Assembly: GCA_028280415.1 (NCBI GenBank)
Contig: JANQLV010000014.1
Span: 62,001 to 126,000 of the forward strand
Direction: 5' to 3'
DNA: 64,000 nt
Source of the DNA: Saprospiraceae bacterium
Lineage (GTDB): Bacteria > Bacteroidota > Bacteroidia > Chitinophagales > Saprospiraceae
In this document: piece after piece, positions 1 through 8,554 of the stretch
Numbering within the stretch: the stretch's first letter is position 1
How the letters are laid out: every line of letters starts with the position of its first letter
Translations under genes and position numbers: made by a program
The notes under the pieces: generated by a model
The model's database searches: none
Seen by the model: the letters and a program-made list of their open reading frames with translations, nothing else
What the model was told of the DNA's origin: nothing

Positions 1-562
1 CGTTGTTTAAAACTTCTAAAACTTTTACCGCTGTACCGGAAGCAATGGCATCACCGTCTGTCACCGCATCCAACTCCTGAATGGCGCCTCGAATTTTGAC
101 ATGTACCCTACCAGAACCATTTTTATTTGCCGGAATCGGAATATAGACTTCTCCATTTTTAAAAACTGCCTTTTTCAGATCTACTGTTCCGGATTCTTCC
201 ATTTTGTAAAAAGTGAACATCGCATAAGCAACACCTAACATCGCCAGCATTCCGGCGGCAAAGGATACTGTAATGGCCAACCACAGAGCACCACCATTAC
301 TGAGTACCATGACACCCGTCCAGCCAAAAAAAGTAAAAAAAGCGATAATACTTCTGACGGACAACACGGTAAATCCCGGGTCAAAATCGGCATGAGCTTC
401 GAAATCGCCTCCAACTTCGGCATCACTGTCGAACTCCAAACCTATTATGCTAAGAACAACTTGTATAAGGAAAAGCACACTGAAGATCAGGGCGATTGCC
501 CAGAATACTTTTTCCGCATTGTTGAGCGGATTCCACCATTCTTCCATGAATAACAATACCAT
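1..562 (-). CDS. NfeD-like membrane protein, 3' part outside window
   Basis: Partial gene entering from the left edge; the first 187 codons are visible and no stop is reached. I translated it by hand from the ATG at 562 (MVLLFMEEWWNP...); an in-frame ATG at 547 (MEEWWNP) is an equally good start. There are three hydrophobic segments, roughly residues 20-42, 65-85 and 90-117. A soluble beta-rich stretch follows (FKNGEVYIPIP, GSGRVHVKIRGA, SGTAVKVLEV) that resembles the OB-fold end of NfeD proteins. NfeD proteins usually act with flotillin/SPFH partners in membrane microdomains; the partner may lie left of the window. The family call rests on architecture and is moderately sure. Confidence 0.6.
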   Translation of the reverse strand, partial: MVLLFMEEWWNPLNNAEKVFWAIALIFSVLFLIQVVLSIIGLEFDSDAEVGGDFEAHADFDPGFTVLSVRSIIAFFTFFGWTGVMVLSNGGALWLAITVSFAAGMLAMLGVAYAMFTFYKMEESGTVDLKKAVFKNGEVYIPIPANKNGSGRVHVKIRGAIQELDAVTDGDAIASGTAVKVLEVLNN

Positions 563-1024
563 GGTTTTGATCAGTTGATACTTTTCGGAGTATTACAGTA
601 AGGTTGTTAAAGCAACACTCTCTTGATGATAGTCTTCCAAATTTCGATTCTAAAGATCGTCCACAGGATCATAAGTTTTCGAAATCATAGCAGACAATAA
701 ATTTTGTTTACAATCTTAAATATGCTGCAAAAAGTTAAAGTTTTCATAATCTATCGACAAATAACGTTGGAATCTCGGCAAAAGAGCAACAATTTCTACT
801 AAAAGCTTTCTGATGTATCCGAATGATGTCTATCTACATACGAATTGCCGGGCTCCTTCGATGAATTGAGGGTTTGTATCTATTTGTAATGGGGAGATTT
901 AAATTTAAATCTTGCATTAAAATTTTAAAGAGGTTCTTATTTAAAGCTATACTTTCTTTTTAACTTTACAGGCATTCTCGCCGGTGCGAAAATCAACCGG
1001 TTAATCAATCAAAAACTTTTCATC
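563..1024. other. intergenic, AT-rich, no gene seen
   Basis: About 460 bases between the divergent NfeD-like gene and prs. Both strands hold only short unconvincing reading frames (the longest about 26 codons). It must contain the prs promoter; the stretch around 941-972 has TAACTTTA-like sequence, a weak match to the -7 box TAnnTTTG. No strong hairpin was noticed. Confidence 0.5.
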
Positions 1025-1954
1025 TTGGACGTTAAATTATTTTCCGGAATCAGCTCTGAGTATCTCGCAGAAAAAATAGCAGATTTTTATGGATTTCCTT
1101 TAGGAAAGAAAACACTTCTGAGATTCAGCGATGGTGAGATGCAACCCATCATTAATGAATCCGTTCGGGGGTCTTACGTATTTTTTATCCAATCTACTTT
1201 TGCGCCTGCCGAAAATTTATTGGAGCTGTTATTATTAATAGATTCAGCGAAAAGAGCTTCAGCGGGCTATATTACAGCTGTTATTCCTTATTTCGGATAT
1301 GCTCGTCAAGATCGAAAAGATAAACCGCGGGTTCCGATCTCTGCCAAATTACTGGCTAAAATGATCGAAGCAGCCGGAGCTAATCGGATTATGACTATGG
1401 ATTTTCATGCGGATCAAATCCAGGGATTTTTTGATATTCCGGTTGATCACCTGAAAAGTGAAGCGATTTATATTCCTTATTTTAAGGAGCAGGATTTGTC
1501 CAATGTGATCTTTGCTTCTCCGGACGTAGGAGGCGTCAAAAGGGCAAGAACTTATGCCAAATATTTTGAACGGGAACTGGTTATATGCGATAAGTATCGG
1601 AAAAGAGCAAATGAAGTTGCAGGAATGACCGTAATTGGAGATGTAAGCGGGGCAGATGTCATTCTGGTTGATGATATAGTAGATACGGCTGGCACGCTTT
1701 GCCGGGCAGCGGATATTCTGATCGAAAAAGGAGCCAAGAGTGTACGAGCTATCTGTACGCACCCGGTACTGTCGGGGAAAGCTTATGAGAATATAGAGAA
1801 TTCGAAGATTCAGGAAGTTATCGTATGTGATACGCTTCCACTTAAACAGAAATCCAAAAAAATAAAAGTGTTGTCCACTGCTAAATTATTCGCTCGTGCG
1901 ATTCGGAACACACATGAACATCGCTCAATCTCTGCACTTTTCGTAGATGGTTAA
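1025..1954 (+). CDS. prs: ribose-phosphate pyrophosphokinase (PRPP synthetase)
   Basis: Makes 5-phosphoribosyl-1-pyrophosphate from ribose-5-phosphate and ATP, the precursor of nucleotides, histidine and tryptophan. The 309-residue length is typical. Visible family marks are FSDGEM (about 34-39), GYARQDRK (about 91-98), the metal-binding DFHADQIQGFF (about 126-136) and the PRPP loop LVDDIVDTAGTL (about 214-225). The start is a TTG at 1025. No ATG exists between it and the upstream in-frame stop, and the following residues DVKLFSG align with the usual MKLFSG start of the family. It stands alone, 219 bases before the bL25 gene; co-transcription of prs with bL25 is common in bacteria, but here bL25 has its own promoter box. 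Confidence 0.96.
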   Translation: MDVKLFSGISSEYLAEKIADFYGFPLGKKTLLRFSDGEMQPIINESVRGSYVFFIQSTFAPAENLLELLLLIDSAKRASAGYITAVIPYFGYARQDRKDKPRVPISAKLLAKMIEAAGANRIMTMDFHADQIQGFFDIPVDHLKSEAIYIPYFKEQDLSNVIFASPDVGGVKRARTYAKYFERELVICDKYRKRANEVAGMTVIGDVSGADVILVDDIVDTAGTLCRAADILIEKGAKSVRAICTHPVLSGKAYENIENSKIQEVIVCDTLPLKQKSKKIKVLSTAKLFARAIRNTHEHRSISALFVDG

Positions 1955-2096
1955 TGATTTTATGCCTACTTCATAGCGGTAGTTCTAATCGTTTTATGGC
2001 TCTATATATAATATAAGCTATAAGTATTTTTATAGTCCGTTGTAAACAATAGCTATATTTTTCCTGTAAATAGCTGCAATATTTATAGAAAATCAC

Positions 2097-2104
2097 TATC
2101 TTTG
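2097..2104 (+). promoter_or_regulatory. -7 promoter box for the bL25 gene
   Basis: TATCTTTG fits the Bacteroidota -7 consensus TAnnTTTG and lies 70 bases before the ATG of the bL25 gene. No clear TTG-type -33 box is seen at the expected distance. Confidence 0.6.
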
Positions 2105-2173
2105 CGTGCATTTTCGTGAAATGTAGATTTATATTATTAAAAAAATTAAGAATTTAGCATAAAGCTTTTTGTT

Positions 2174-2779
2174 ATGGAATCAATTGCAATTACAGGAAAT
2201 CCAAGAAACGAGCTCGGTAAAAAATCTAGTAGAATGGCTCGTCGTGAAGGACAAACCCCTTGCGTAATTTACGCGAGTGGTCAGGATAACGTACACTTTG
2301 CGGCTGAAACCAGCAATTTCAAAGAATTAATATATACTCCTGATTTTAAAATTGCAGATATATCTGTATCCGGAAGTAATTATAAATGTATCGTCAAAGA
2401 TATTCAATTTCACCCTGTTACGGATGAAATTTTACATATTGACTTTCTACAATTAGTAGATGGACGTTCTATGAAAGTAGAGATTCCGGTACGTTTTAAA
2501 GGAATTGCTCCTGGTACTAAAGCAGGAGGTAAATTGACTCAAAAACTTAGAAGAGTTAAAGTAAAAACTACGCCAGAGCATCTCACGGATGAACTTTATG
2601 TAGATATTACTCAACTTGACCTTGGGCAATCCGTAAAAGTGAGAGATATTGAGTTAAAAGATGGAATGGAATTAGAAACCTCTCCGGGTATTCCGGTTGC
2701 CTCAGTGATTGTTCCAAGAGCCCTACGTAGTGCTCAGGCTGGCAAAGAGGAGGAAGGAACAACTGTCGATGAAGAATAA
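2174..2779 (+). CDS. rplY: 50S ribosomal protein bL25, long CTC form
   Basis: Binds 5S rRNA in the large ribosomal subunit. The 201 residues comprise the N-terminal L25 beta-barrel (about 1-92, with NELGKKSSRMARREGQTPCV near the start) and the C-terminal TL5/CTC domain (about 95-180, with VEIPVRFKGIAPGTKAGGKL). This is the long form common outside gammaproteobacteria. The C-terminus is acidic (GKEEEGTTVDEE). A TATCTTTG promoter box precedes it and a strong terminator follows 30 bases after the stop, so it is probably a single-gene transcript. Confidence 0.95.
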   Translation: MESIAITGNPRNELGKKSSRMARREGQTPCVIYASGQDNVHFAAETSNFKELIYTPDFKIADISVSGSNYKCIVKDIQFHPVTDEILHIDFLQLVDGRSMKVEIPVRFKGIAPGTKAGGKLTQKLRRVKVKTTPEHLTDELYVDITQLDLGQSVKVRDIELKDGMELETSPGIPVASVIVPRALRSAQAGKEEEGTTVDEE

Positions 2780-2809
2780 TCAGTTCTTAAAAATAATTTT
2801 ATAAAAAAA

Positions 2810-2841
2810 GGGTATCAATCTCAGATTGATACCCTTTTTTT
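2810..2841 (+). terminator. rho-independent terminator after the bL25 gene
   Basis: A perfect 11-bp stem (GGGTATCAATC / GATTGATACCC) with a 3-base loop TCA is followed by seven Ts. A run of As precedes the stem, so it could also work on the opposite strand. Confidence 0.92.
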
Positions 2842-2902
2842 ATAAAATTGTAGCCTAAGCCGGATTTCAAATTCTTCATTGTTGATTTAAAAACAAAAGA
2901 TA

Positions 2903-3679
2903 ATGGGGCATAATTTAAGAGTAAGTTTGATACAAACAACCCTGCATTGGGAAGATATTTCGCAGAACCTCAATGCCTTTTCCCAAAAGATAGAAGACCT
3001 TAGAGGCAAAACGGATTTAATCATTTTGCCAGAAATGTTTACTACGGGATTCAGTATGAATGCAGAGAGGATATCAGAAACGATGAATGGTAGTACAATG
3101 CAGTGGTTAAGAGAAAAAGCAATGGAAAGCCAGTCGGCCATTACGGGGAGCTTTATTGCGGAAGATCATGGCAAGTATTACAACCGACTCATTTTTATGC
3201 AGCCCGATGGGCAATATTTTCAATATGACAAGAGACATCTTTTTACCCTGGCAAAAGAACATCATACCTATCAGGCAGGGCAGGAGCGTCTTTTAATCGA
3301 TTGGAAAGGGTGGAAAATATGCCCCTTGATTTGTTACGACCTGCGTTTTCCGGTATGGAGCAGGAACACAGTGGATTATGATTTGCTCATCTATATAGCC
3401 AATTGGCCCGAAACCCGGGCTATGCATTGGAAATCACTCCTGAAAGCCAGGGCCATTGAAAATCAATCTTATACCATAGGGGTAAATAGAGTAGGAAAAG
3501 ATGAGAAAGGATTGGTTTATTCAGGGGATTCGTCCTTGTTTGACTATTATGGAGAGCTACTCTATACCGTTTCAAATGTTGAAGATATTTTTACTACTCA
3601 AATATCAAAAGACAAAATGCAACATTATCGGTCTAAACTCAACTTCTTACCGGATCGCGATTCTTTTCAGATTTTATAA
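2903..3679 (+). CDS. omega-amidase-type nitrilase superfamily hydrolase
   Basis: Carbon-nitrogen hydrolase of 258 residues in the YafV/Nit2 branch, which deamidates alpha-ketoglutaramate and related omega-amides. The Glu-Lys-Cys triad is visible: E44 in LPEMF, K110 in YDKRHLF, and C144 in LICYDLRFP. The substrate is inferred from the subfamily pattern (CYDLRFP, ANWPETR), not shown. It is a single gene between the bL25 terminator and the NlpC/P60 gene, presumably cytoplasmic, with no signal peptide. Confidence 0.88.
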   Translation: MGHNLRVSLIQTTLHWEDISQNLNAFSQKIEDLRGKTDLIILPEMFTTGFSMNAERISETMNGSTMQWLREKAMESQSAITGSFIAEDHGKYYNRLIFMQPDGQYFQYDKRHLFTLAKEHHTYQAGQERLLIDWKGWKICPLICYDLRFPVWSRNTVDYDLLIYIANWPETRAMHWKSLLKARAIENQSYTIGVNRVGKDEKGLVYSGDSSLFDYYGELLYTVSNVEDIFTTQISKDKMQHYRSKLNFLPDRDSFQIL

Positions 3680-3735
3680 TAAGGGGATTAATTTACACGT
3701 TTTTAGGACACTTTCGAATCTTAAAAGCAGATTTT

Positions 3736-3779
3736 CGAGTATAAAAAAAGCGACCCAATTTTTTGAGTCGCCGTACTCG
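3736..3779. other. nested intergenic hairpin
   Basis: The outer arms CGAGTA (3736-3741) and TACTCG (3774-3779) enclose an inner stem GCGAC (3750-3754) / GTCGC (3767-3771). The inner stem extends through a C.A mismatch to CAA/TTG around a TTTT loop. A run of seven As lies just before the inner stem, so it would read as a terminator on the minus strand, although both neighbours are on the plus strand. On the plus strand it may mark the 3' end of the nitrilase transcript. Confidence 0.5.
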
Positions 3780-3893
3780 TTGAAAAAGTTTTTTGAAAAA
3801 TAACCCTATTAACTAACCTATTGACAACGAGTGTTTCTTTAAATCTAAAGTTTGAATATAACAAACTTTAGCTGGCTTTTTAAAAACCGATAT

Positions 3894-4406
3894 ATGATAA
3901 AGAACGATCTAAAGGTCAATATGTTGTTTGCAGTATTGCTATTTTTTACTACTGCCTGCTCTGTTAACCAGTCTACTGTACAACAAGCAAAGAGTCCCGG
4001 CAAGGTTGAGGGCATTAGCCATATCCGCAAAAATGTAGAACAATACGCCAAAAAACAGCTTGGTGCCAAATATAAATACGGTGGTAAAACACCTAAAGGT
4101 TTTGACTGCTCGGGCTTTACAGGATATGTGTTTAAAGCATTTGATATTAGATTGAGTGCAAGTTCGAGATTGCAGGCCAGAGACGGTCGATCCGTTAATT
4201 TAAAATGGGCAAAGAAGGGAGATCTTTTGTTTTTCGGGAATAGTGGTAAAATAAATCACGTTGCCTTGATTCTGGATAATAATCGAGAGGGGATCGAAGT
4301 CATCCACAGCACATCTTCCCGAGGGGTAGTCGTAGAAAATGTATCCAAATCGCCTTATTGGAAAAGAAGGATCATGTTTGCCAGAAATGTAATTGGAGCA
4401 AAGTGA
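3894..4406 (+). CDS. NlpC/P60 family cell-wall peptidase, probable lipoprotein
   Basis: A C40-family cysteine peptidase that cuts peptide stems of peptidoglycan. Taking the ATG at 3894 gives 170 residues with an N-terminal hydrophobic segment and FTTAC at 18-22. That is a weak lipobox, so outer-membrane or periplasmic anchoring through C22 is an inference. Catalytic residues are visible: C72 in GFDCSGF, H122 in INHVALI and H138 in VIHSTSS. A longer reading from a TTG at 3852 would put extra charged residues before the signal peptide and is disfavoured. The gene converges with the prohibitin-like gene across a 12-bp-stem hairpin. Confidence 0.88.
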   Translation: MIKNDLKVNMLFAVLLFFTTACSVNQSTVQQAKSPGKVEGISHIRKNVEQYAKKQLGAKYKYGGKTPKGFDCSGFTGYVFKAFDIRLSASSRLQARDGRSVNLKWAKKGDLLFFGNSGKINHVALILDNNREGIEVIHSTSSRGVVVENVSKSPYWKRRIMFARNVIGAK

Positions 4407-4414
4407 GGAAATCT

Positions 4415-4455
4415 CAGGTTCCAAATCCAAGGCTGAACCTGGAATTTGGAACCTG
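4415..4455. terminator. hairpin between convergent genes
   Basis: A 12-bp perfect inverted repeat, CAGGTTCCAAAT (4415-4426) and ATTTGGAACCTG (4444-4455), with a 17-base loop. It sits between the stop codons of the convergent NlpC/P60 and SPFH genes. There is no long T-run on either side, so its use as a terminator is inferred from position. Confidence 0.55.
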
Positions 4456-4467
4456 GAAATATTCATA

Positions 4468-5283
4468 TTAGTTGTTCAAAATCAAAGGTAAACCTCCTTC
4501 CTGGCCACCAACGATTACAACTTTTGAATTGGTAGATTTTGCTAACTCAAGTGTCGCTTCAATGCCTTTGTCCTGCAGAATTTTATCCGTCAAACTTGCA
4601 TTTAGAATTTTATTCGCATCAGCTTTGGCTTGAGCCTCGATTACTTTTCGCTCTGCCTCCTTTCGTTCTCTTTCCAAACGGAATTCATACTCTAGAGATG
4701 CCTGCTCCTCTTTTAGTTTACGTTCGATGGCTTCCTGAAGTGTAGTGGGTAATTCAACCTCTCTGATCAGGATCGCATCCAGTTCCAAATGTTTCTCGGA
4801 GATGTTTTCGGATGTTCTTTGAAAAATTTCATCCTGGATAGTCTCTCTTTTACTGGAGTATAATTCTTCTGGTAAGTATTTACCGATTACTTCCCTGGTT
4901 GCAGAACGGATTTCGGGTATAATGATTCTGTTCAAATAATTGGGCCCGATTTCATCGTGGAGGAAACCTATTTGCGCCGGTAAGGGGTTATAGCGATAAG
5001 AAAGCTCCACCTGAATATTCAAACCGTTTTTGGAAAGTACGGTCATTTTTTCCAATCCTTCATTGGTACGAACATCATATATAAACATGTGATTCCAGGG
5101 AGCAATAACATGGAATCCCTGACCGTAGATATTTTCTTTGTCCAGTCCGCCTCCAAACCTTTTAAAAAGCACTCCTTTTTTTCCGGGTTCGATAGTTAAA
5201 AATATGCTACTGGACAGCGCTAGAATGATAATGAGCCCAACCAGAGCAAATATTCCAAAAGTAAATAACTTATTTTGTTTCAT
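4468..5283 (-). CDS. prohibitin-like SPFH/Band 7 membrane protein
   Basis: 271 residues: one N-terminal transmembrane segment (about 8-32), an SPFH/Band 7 domain (about 32-195; IEPGKKGVLFKRFGG, GQGFHVIAPW, RSATREVIGKY), then a long charged alpha-helix (about 190-240; LKEEQASLEYEFRLERERKEA) for ring or oligomer assembly. This is the prohibitin layout. Such proteins form large membrane rings that hold proteases or organise membrane microdomains. No FtsH or HflK partner is adjacent. The start ATG at 5283 precedes KQNKLF and the membrane helix. The exact role is not deducible. Confidence 0.87.
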   Translation of the reverse strand: MKQNKLFTFGIFALVGLIIILALSSSIFLTIEPGKKGVLFKRFGGGLDKENIYGQGFHVIAPWNHMFIYDVRTNEGLEKMTVLSKNGLNIQVELSYRYNPLPAQIGFLHDEIGPNYLNRIIIPEIRSATREVIGKYLPEELYSSKRETIQDEIFQRTSENISEKHLELDAILIREVELPTTLQEAIERKLKEEQASLEYEFRLERERKEAERKVIEAQAKADANKILNASLTDKILQDKGIEATLELAKSTNSKVVIVGGQEGGLPLILNN

Positions 5284-5536
5284 GATATAAAATTTTGTAT
5301 GAAGCGTTTTCTCAATTATAACATATATCGAATATAGAGGTTTGGTAATTTCTATTAAGCTCTTTTTTATATGGACGAATATATCTTTATTTAACCTAAT
5401 TTTGACTGATTAAACTCAATAAATTGTGATTTAATAAAACTTGTAATATTATTTTCTCATTAAAAGATGAAATAGGGCATCCTGAATTACAGTTTCACAT
5501 GGATAAATGTGATATTTTGAGCCCGAAAACTGATAA

Positions 5537-6520
5537 ATGCGATATATACTTACTTTTCTATTACTCTTTTCAACATTTGTTCTTTGTGGACAAAGAGCGG
5601 AACGATTGCCTTTTTTGCAACCCGCAGATACTTTGAATAAATGGCGATTCTGGGGCAGTGCAGCAACGGGAACCCTTATTTATACCGGGACGATGATTGG
5701 GCTTAATGAAATATGGTATGCCGAATTCGAGCGTTCCAGTTTTCAGTTTTTCAACGATCTTGGAGAATGGGAAGATATGGACAAATGGGGACATCTAACG
5801 ACCGCATATGTAGAAGCAAATTGGGTTTATAAAGGTGCCAGATGGACCGGACTGGAGGATCGAAAATCTATTTGGCTGGGAGTCGCTTTGGGCTCTCTTT
5901 TCCAGGCTTCGATAGAAACATTGGATGGATTTTCTGCTAAATGGGGGTTTTCAATACCCGATATTGCGTATAATACAGCCGGTGTTTCATTATTTGCAGC
6001 TCAACAATTAGCCTGGAATGAGCAAAGAATTCTGATGAAGGTTTCTGCTCATTATAAAACGTATCCCGATACCGAAGTACAATCCGTTAGCGGAAGTCAG
6101 ACTAGCTCTTTGAGGAATCGGGCGAATGCACTTTATGGCAGACACTATGCCGAGCGGTTTTTTAAAGATTATAATGCACAAACGATCTGGGCATCGGTAA
6201 ATCCTCGTTCTTTTATGAAAAAAGAATCTTCCAGGATTCCTTCCTGGCTGAATATTGCAGTAGGCTACGGAGCAGAAAACATGTACGGAGGATTTGCTAA
6301 CGAATGGAATGAAAATGATGTGTTTTATAAACTAGAGGGAGATGAGTATAAAAGGTATCGCCAGTTCTATTTGTCACTCGATATTGATATGACACGTATA
6401 AAAACCAAAAGTCCTTTTCTGAAAACAGTTTTTAATATTATAAATGTGATTAAAATACCTGCACCAACCCTGGAAATCAATACCCTTGGGCAGGTTCGAT
6501 TCCACCCCATATATTTTTGA
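5537..6520 (+). CDS. DUF2279 (YfiM-like) envelope protein
   Basis: 327 residues with an N-terminal signal peptide (MRYILTFLLLFSTFVLCGQ). A DUF2279/YfiM-type region (about 40-165) carries DKWGHLTTAYVE and, later, SIETLDGFSAKWGFSIPD followed by YNTAGV. The function of the family is unknown; it is predicted to be in the envelope. The C-terminal part (about 210-327) ends in aromatic, alternating strands (QFYLSLDIDMTRI ... LGQVRFHPIYF), suggesting an outer-membrane-associated beta structure (inference). The start codon lies within the second of two near-identical 14-base repeats. Confidence 0.72.
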   Translation: MRYILTFLLLFSTFVLCGQRAERLPFLQPADTLNKWRFWGSAATGTLIYTGTMIGLNEIWYAEFERSSFQFFNDLGEWEDMDKWGHLTTAYVEANWVYKGARWTGLEDRKSIWLGVALGSLFQASIETLDGFSAKWGFSIPDIAYNTAGVSLFAAQQLAWNEQRILMKVSAHYKTYPDTEVQSVSGSQTSSLRNRANALYGRHYAERFFKDYNAQTIWASVNPRSFMKKESSRIPSWLNIAVGYGAENMYGGFANEWNENDVFYKLEGDEYKRYRQFYLSLDIDMTRIKTKSPFLKTVFNIINVIKIPAPTLEINTLGQVRFHPIYF

Positions 6521-6562
6521 TTGCTTATTGATATTGAATATTCGAAAAAGAGAAGCACACAA

Positions 6563-7123
6563 TTATCGGATACTCTGTTTGCGATAATTCTTTTTGAGCA
6601 AGCGAAAACGCTTTGGACCATACCATAGCCATAAGCCAGTGAGGATGAGAAAGATGAGTCCCCATCCGAGCATATTCATCGACAGCAGTTTGAATAATTG
6701 ATTGATGATTGATCCGTCGTGCAAGGCTTCTATCCAGTCAGAATGCCTTTTGGCAATAGATTTGACTTCTCCGGTAGTTCCATCAATTTGTACTTCCCAG
6801 TAACCTTTATCGAACAGTACTTTGACAATCCCTTTACCAGGTCTTATATCCAGCCGATCTACAGGATTATCTTTTTGTTCCGGGTGAGTCGTATAAAGCG
6901 CTTGTCGAGCAAGCGAATCGATTTGGAACATTGGGAGCCAGGTTTGTAAATTTTTACTTACTCCTTTAGTGGTAGGCGGCTGGATAATAGCTATTTCTTT
7001 CTTTAATGATAAAGCAATTCCAGTCACTGCACTGATCAATAAGAACAATGATAAACTTGTACCTAGCAGTTTATGAAAACGTCGGGACTTCCGGAGATTT
7101 TTTATATATTTTTGAAAAGCCAA
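6563..7123 (-). CDS. PepSY-associated membrane protein
   Basis: 186 residues with an N-terminal basic segment (KNLRKSRRFHKLLG), a membrane helix at about 20-44, a periplasmic PepSY-like domain (about 50-125; VDRLDIRPGKGIVKVLF, YWEVQIDGTTGEV) and a second helix at about 148-168 (GWGLIFLILTGLWLWYGP). PepSY-TM proteins often go with iron or metal uptake and reductases, but no such gene is next to it. The start is TTG at 7123, the only start-like codon after an in-frame stop. It is shorter than three- to four-helix PepSY-TM proteins. Confidence 0.78.
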   Translation of the reverse strand: MAFQKYIKNLRKSRRFHKLLGTSLSLFLLISAVTGIALSLKKEIAIIQPPTTKGVSKNLQTWLPMFQIDSLARQALYTTHPEQKDNPVDRLDIRPGKGIVKVLFDKGYWEVQIDGTTGEVKSIAKRHSDWIEALHDGSIINQLFKLLSMNMLGWGLIFLILTGLWLWYGPKRFRLLKKNYRKQSIR

Positions 7124-7251
7124 ATTGTCTCAAATCCTTATTTAAGCAAAGAAAATCCCAAATATAGTGTTTTTAGAATAGAAGATTTTCAGGCTATTCG
7201 CCTTTCGCCACTTGACTTACATTTTGAAAGACGAATAACCTGAAATTATCA

Positions 7252-8523
7252 TTACGGAATTGCCGGAAGTACCTTGCCACTCGCTTCGCCAAAACCTACA
7301 CGAACACCATCCTTTTCACACCATCCTTTCATAATCACGGTATCGCCATCGAGAATGAATTTGCGCTCACTTCCATCGGGCATTTTGATACTGTGTTTGC
7401 CACCCATAGAAATTTCAAGCATCGAGCCATAAGAGTTTTTATTCTTCCCGCTGATCGTCCCCGAAGCCATCATGTCGCCTACATTAACATTACAGCCATT
7501 TACGGTGTGATGGGCTAACTGCTGACACATATTCCAGTACATGTATTTAAAATTGGAAAGACTGACTCTCTTGGCCTCCGAACCTTCAGGCTGGATTTGT
7601 ACCTCCAGTTGAACATCATAATTGCGCTCACCCTCATATTCGAGATAAGGTAAAACCTTGGGCCGCTGATTTGGGCCTTTGACCCGGAACGGTTCCAGGG
7701 CATCTAGTGTAATAATCCAGGGGGATATATGCGAAGCAAAGTTTTTCCCGAGGAAAGGACCGAGTGGAACATATTCCCATTTTTGAATATCCCGGGCCGA
7801 CCAGTCATTAAACAAGGTCAATCCGAAAATGTAATCCTCCGCCTGATTAGTAGTAACCGGATGACCCAATTCGGAAGATTTACCAATAACAAAGGCCATT
7901 TCCAGTTCAAAATCCAGCAAGCGGCAAGGACCATAAACCGGTTTTTTAGCACCAGCGGGCATTTGTTGTCCCTTAGGGCGACGAATTGGCGTACCAGAAA
8001 CGATGATAGAAGATGCTCTTCCATGATAACCAACCGGAAGGTGCCGCCAGTTAGGGAGCAGTGCATTTTTAGGATCGCGGAAAAGTTTACCGAGATTAGT
8101 AGCATGTTCAATACTGGAATAAAAATCGGTATAATCACCTACTTTGACCGGGAGAAGCATGCTTACTTGCTCGGCTGGATAACTAAAATCGGCAATCAGG
8201 TCTCTCGAATTCCATTTTTTTACTCTTTTATTGAATAAATCGGAAATACGATCTCTGACTGCCCGGGTAGTCTTTTTGCCCAAAGCCATAAAGTCATTGA
8301 GATAAGTATTGCGAAATACAGATTTAGGAATACGGAGATCGGCGAAATAGCCAAGATCATTTGCTTTAGCTAAGTCAATGATCAAATCGCCAATTCTGGT
8401 ACAGACTTTTGGCGCATTATTTTTATATTTAAAAACGCCGAATGGAATATTCTGAATCGAAAAATCGCTGTCAGCCGGAATTTCCAGCCAGGATTTGATT
8501 TTCGGATTATTTGCTTTAATCAT
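7252..8523 (-). CDS. fahA: fumarylacetoacetase
   Basis: Last step of tyrosine/phenylalanine and homogentisate breakdown: fumarylacetoacetate to fumarate and acetoacetate. 423 residues, the normal length. The catalytic and metal residues known from the mammalian enzyme are present: D133 and H140 in VGDYTDFYSSIEHATN, E206/E208 in DFELEMA, and D240 in LFNDWSARD. An N-terminal SH3-like domain occupies about 1-120. The other homogentisate genes are not in the window. It follows the M14 peptidase gene by 31 bases on the same strand, so the two are probably co-transcribed. Confidence 0.96.
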   Translation of the reverse strand: MIKANNPKIKSWLEIPADSDFSIQNIPFGVFKYKNNAPKVCTRIGDLIIDLAKANDLGYFADLRIPKSVFRNTYLNDFMALGKKTTRAVRDRISDLFNKRVKKWNSRDLIADFSYPAEQVSMLLPVKVGDYTDFYSSIEHATNLGKLFRDPKNALLPNWRHLPVGYHGRASSIIVSGTPIRRPKGQQMPAGAKKPVYGPCRLLDFELEMAFVIGKSSELGHPVTTNQAEDYIFGLTLFNDWSARDIQKWEYVPLGPFLGKNFASHISPWIITLDALEPFRVKGPNQRPKVLPYLEYEGERNYDVQLEVQIQPEGSEAKRVSLSNFKYMYWNMCQQLAHHTVNGCNVNVGDMMASGTISGKNKNSYGSMLEISMGGKHSIKMPDGSERKFILDGDTVIMKGWCEKDGVRVGFGEASGKVLPAIP

Positions 8524-8554
8524 AGTGGTTTTATTAAAATTAGAATCTTAAAGA

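Noticed and set aside
1349..1762. Minus-strand frame of 137 codons inside prs
   Set aside because: Shadow of the conserved prs coding strand; no family features.
3501..3803. Plus-strand frame of 100 codons overlapping the nitrilase end
   Set aside because: Out of frame with the recognised nitrilase and runs into the hairpin region.
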